64,000 nucleotides of DNA from Haloarcula sp. DT43 (GTDB lineage: Archaea > Halobacteriota > Halobacteria > Halobacteriales > Haloarculaceae): NCBI RefSeq assembly GCF_037078405.1, contig NZ_JAYMGZ010000003.1, positions 186,001 to 250,000 of the forward strand, written 5' to 3'. The translations under genes and the position numbers were made by a program. Of this stretch, positions 62,292 to 64,000 are shown one piece after another. The stretch's first letter is position 1, and every line of letters starts with the position of its first letter. The notes beneath the pieces were generated by a model. That model had not been told where the DNA came from. It made no database searches and saw only the letters and a program-made list of their open reading frames with translations.

Positions 62292-63182
62292 TCACCCCGA
62301 CCCCTCTGTCTCTGTACCGGTCTCGATACCGGCCATCTCGACGGCCGTGTCGAGCGAAGTGAAGTCGTCGTGGCTGACCTCGACGTAGCGGTCGACGTTC
62401 TGCTGGTCGAGGATGTCGGCCTCGTCCGTCGAATCGAGGCCTGTGAACGCCCGGCGGACCTCGTCGGCCGTCGCCGTCTCCATCGACGGGGCAACGGCCC
62501 ACGGGTAGTCGGGAAAGCCCGGGGTCCGCCAGATTTCGCGGACGCCCGTCACCGCGTCGTCGGCGACGAGCGCGTCGTAGATACGAGCGTTCAGCGCGCC
62601 GACGGTCCCGGTCGACCCGGCGACGGTCTTCGCTGTGGCGTCGTGTGCGCCGACGTGGGTGACCTGCTCGAACGCCGTCTGCGGGGCCAGGTCGTGCTCC
62701 GTCTGGAGGTAGTACGTCGGCATTACCGTCCCGCTGGTGGAGATGGGGTCGCCGAACACGAGTTCGAGGTCACCCGCGTTCGCGGCCACGTCGTCCATCC
62801 CCCCGACCTCGGCGTCCGCGCCGACGACGAACGCGGAGTGCCACAGCGTCTCGCCGTCCTTCGACCCGACGACGACCGGCTCCGCGCCGGCCCGGTGGTG
62901 GGCGAGGACGTACGAGACGCCACCGTAGTACGCGAGGTCGACCTGTCCGGCGACCATCGCCTGGACCATCCCGGCGTAGTCCGCGGCGGTCCGGAGGTCG
63001 ACCGTCGCGCCGAGTTCCGCTTCGAGATAGGACGCGAGCGCCGTGTTCTGCTCGATTGCCGTGTCGGGGTCCACGTCGGGAACCACGCCGACGGTCAGCG
63101 TCGGCCCGCTCGCACTCCCCAGACAGCCGGACAGCGACAGCGCCGCCGCTGTCCCCAGAAAGCCGCGTCTCGTGGTCTGCAT
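62292..63182 (-). CDS. phnD: Phosphonate-type ABC transporter binding lipoprotein
   Basis: This 296-residue binding protein has a twin-arginine start MQTTRRGFLGTAAALSLSG and lipobox Cys20, so it is exported by Tat and lipid-anchored. The mature part is PhnD-like: VGVVPDVDPDTAIEQNTALASYL, GMVQAMVAGQVDLAYYGGVSYVLAH, GDPISTSGTVMPTYYL and HDATAKTVAGSTGTVGAL. It is first in the operon. It presumably captures phosphonates, phosphite or related phosphorus compounds; the exact ligand is not evident. Confidence 0.9.
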   Translation of the reverse strand: MQTTRRGFLGTAAALSLSGCLGSASGPTLTVGVVPDVDPDTAIEQNTALASYLEAELGATVDLRTAADYAGMVQAMVAGQVDLAYYGGVSYVLAHHRAGAEPVVVGSKDGETLWHSAFVVGADAEVGGMDDVAANAGDLELVFGDPISTSGTVMPTYYLQTEHDLAPQTAFEQVTHVGAHDATAKTVAGSTGTVGALNARIYDALVADDAVTGVREIWRTPGFPDYPWAVAPSMETATADEVRRAFTGLDSTDEADILDQQNVDRYVEVSHDDFTSLDTAVEMAGIETGTETEGSG

Positions 63183-63224
63183 GTGCTACTCGCTGGCGTG
63201 GCGAGCGGCTTGAAACTTTCGTGG

Positions 63225-63248
63225 GACACACCGGCCGGCCCGTGTGTC
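63225..63248. promoter_or_regulatory. GACACAC/GTGTGTC inverted repeat before phnD
   Basis: Perfect 7-base arms enclose CGGCCGGCCC, between the ridA stop and the phnD start. It could terminate ridA transcription or be an operator for the phn operon. There is no T-run after it on the minus strand. Confidence 0.4.
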
Positions 63249-63266
63249 GCGGCGCTTCCGCGCCGG

Positions 63267-63647
63267 TCAGTCGTTCGCGGCGATGGCCTCGATCTCGACG
63301 CCGACGCCCTTCGGGAGATTGGCGACCTCGACCGCGCTGCGGGCCGGCGGTTCGTCGTCGAAGAAACCGGCGTAGGTGTCGTTCATCGCGTCGAAGTCCT
63401 CGATGTCGTTCAGGAAGACAGTCACCTTGAGCACGTCGCTCATGTCCAGTCCCTCCTCGCGCAAGACGGCCTCGACGTTCGAGAGCGACTGCTCCGCCTG
63501 GACCTCGATGGGTTCGTCGTCCAGCAGTTCGCCGTCGGGCGTCAGCGGAATCTGGCCCGCCGTGAACACGAGGTCGCCGTTCGTCGTCGCCTGGCTGTAC
63601 GCGCCGACCGCCGCGGGGGCATCGTCGGTGCTGATGACGCGCTTCAT
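63267..63647 (-). CDS. ridA: RidA-family enamine/imine deaminase
   Basis: This 126-residue YjgF/YER057c/UK114-type protein hydrolyses reactive imines and enamines made by PLP enzymes. Signature segments are VGAYSQATTNGDLVFTAGQIPL, EVQAEQSLSNVEAVL, VTVFLNDIEDFDAMNDTY and PPARSAVEVANLPKGVGVEIEAIA, including the conserved Arg before SAVEV. The ATG at MKRVIST is used; frames further upstream are Arg-rich and not typical. It lies upstream of phnD on the same strand with an 84-base gap. Confidence 0.92.
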   Translation of the reverse strand: MKRVISTDDAPAAVGAYSQATTNGDLVFTAGQIPLTPDGELLDDEPIEVQAEQSLSNVEAVLREEGLDMSDVLKVTVFLNDIEDFDAMNDTYAGFFDDEPPARSAVEVANLPKGVGVEIEAIAAND

Positions 63648-63727
63648 ACGCCGTCGTACCGGCGACCGTGTCATAAAAGCACCCCTCCCGCCAGCTGCTG
63701 CCCGCACGCCCCGTCAAGTGACCGCGA

Positions 63728-64000
63728 CTACTCTGTGGCGTCTCGAAGGTCTGCCTCGGTGTCGACGTCGCGCCGGACGCCGGGGTCGTCGACGTCGACG
63801 AACCGGACGCCGTCGCCGCGTTCGATCAGGTCCCGCCCCCCGCGGTCGCCGGAGACGGCCGCGAGCGCGTCGAAGTGCCGTCGGTCGAACAGCACGGGGT
63901 TGCCGCGCTGACCGTCGTATCGCGGGACGACGATACTGTCCCCGCCGGTTCGGTACGCCGCGAGGAGTCGGTCGACCGTCCCGGCGCTGACGAACGGCAT
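63728..64000 (-). CDS. MobA/MocA-like nucleotidyltransferase (5' end outside window)
   Basis: The C-terminal 90 residues of a MobA-like NTP transferase run off the window edge. MPFVSAGTVDRLLAAY is the conserved post-DMP segment, followed by VVPRYDGQRGNPVLFDRRHFDAL and the C-terminal FVDVDDPGVRRDVDTEADL. This pattern fits CTP:molybdopterin cytidylyltransferases and related molybdenum-cofactor enzymes. Because the N-terminal G-x-S-x-R-M-G loop is missing, the exact member cannot be told. The apparent initial Met is probably internal. Confidence 0.8.
   Translation of the reverse strand: MPFVSAGTVDRLLAAYRTGGDSIVVPRYDGQRGNPVLFDRRHFDALAAVSGDRGGRDLIERGDGVRFVDVDDPGVRRDVDTEADLRDATE

Noticed and set aside
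61077-63911. 944-codon plus-strand frame opposite phnE, phnC and phnD
   Set aside because: Antisense shadow across three well-supported genes; composition is Arg/Val/Pro-rich with no family motif.

Overview
The window comes from an extremely halophilic archaeon (class Halobacteria; Haloarculaceae is a guess). Almost every protein is strongly acidic. Many genes have a TATA-like box 25-30 bases before an ATG or GTG with no leader. Typical haloarchaeal families recur: HalOD1 output domains, a Bat-type regulator, a PGF-CTERM surface protein, Tat lipoproteins, archaeal S17e and RdfA. A ribosomal protein gene and other housekeeping genes point to a chromosome, not a small plasmid.

Region 1 (0-5.4 kb) holds a UbiA prenyltransferase cut by the window edge, a BASS-type transporter, a zinc-ribbon mini-protein, a LUD-domain protein, a HalOD1 protein and a PQQ-propeller lipoprotein broken by a frameshift in a GT repeat. 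Region 2 (5.4-7.5 kb) is a probable replication origin. An orc1/cdc6 gene has three ORB-like repeats after its stop codon. Upstream lies a core of ORB-like elements around an AT-rich patch, followed by six more elements in three inverted pairs about 100 bases apart.

Region 3 (7.5-14 kb) contains a large PGF-CTERM surface protein and a siderophore-type binding lipoprotein, both preceded by DtxR/Idr-like iron boxes. AzlCD exporters and a divergent HxlR regulator/NAD(P)-binding protein pair follow. Region 4 (14-19.5 kb) has isolated genes with long spacers: a Gfo6-like sugar dehydrogenase, a lone phnM, a winged-helix membrane protein and a small winged-helix regulator.

Region 5 (19.9-48 kb) is a large surface-polysaccharide island. 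It encodes six glycosyltransferases, a DUF1616 protein, a polytopic GT-C-like protein, four alkaline-phosphatase-superfamily enzymes, a flippase, a sugar-nucleotide transferase, a Gfo/Idh/MocA oxidoreductase, two convergent beta-helix paralogues without signal peptides, and a lipoprotein with three CBM6-like modules. Two winged-helix membrane regulators of one family lie at 17.8 and 49.0 kb, on either side of the island.

Region 6 (50-53.6 kb) holds a HalOD1 protein and a 1048-residue receiver/GAF/Bat regulator. Region 7 (54-57.6 kb) is an RdfA/SMC-related module followed by a ribbon-helix-helix/zinc-ribbon protein. Region 8 (57.9-64 kb) has a NadE-like protein with a degenerate ATP motif behind a 26-codon upstream ORF, S17e, an amidohydrolase, phnDCE, RidA and the end of a MobA/MocA-like nucleotidyltransferase. 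I see no tRNA, rRNA, CRISPR array or transposase.
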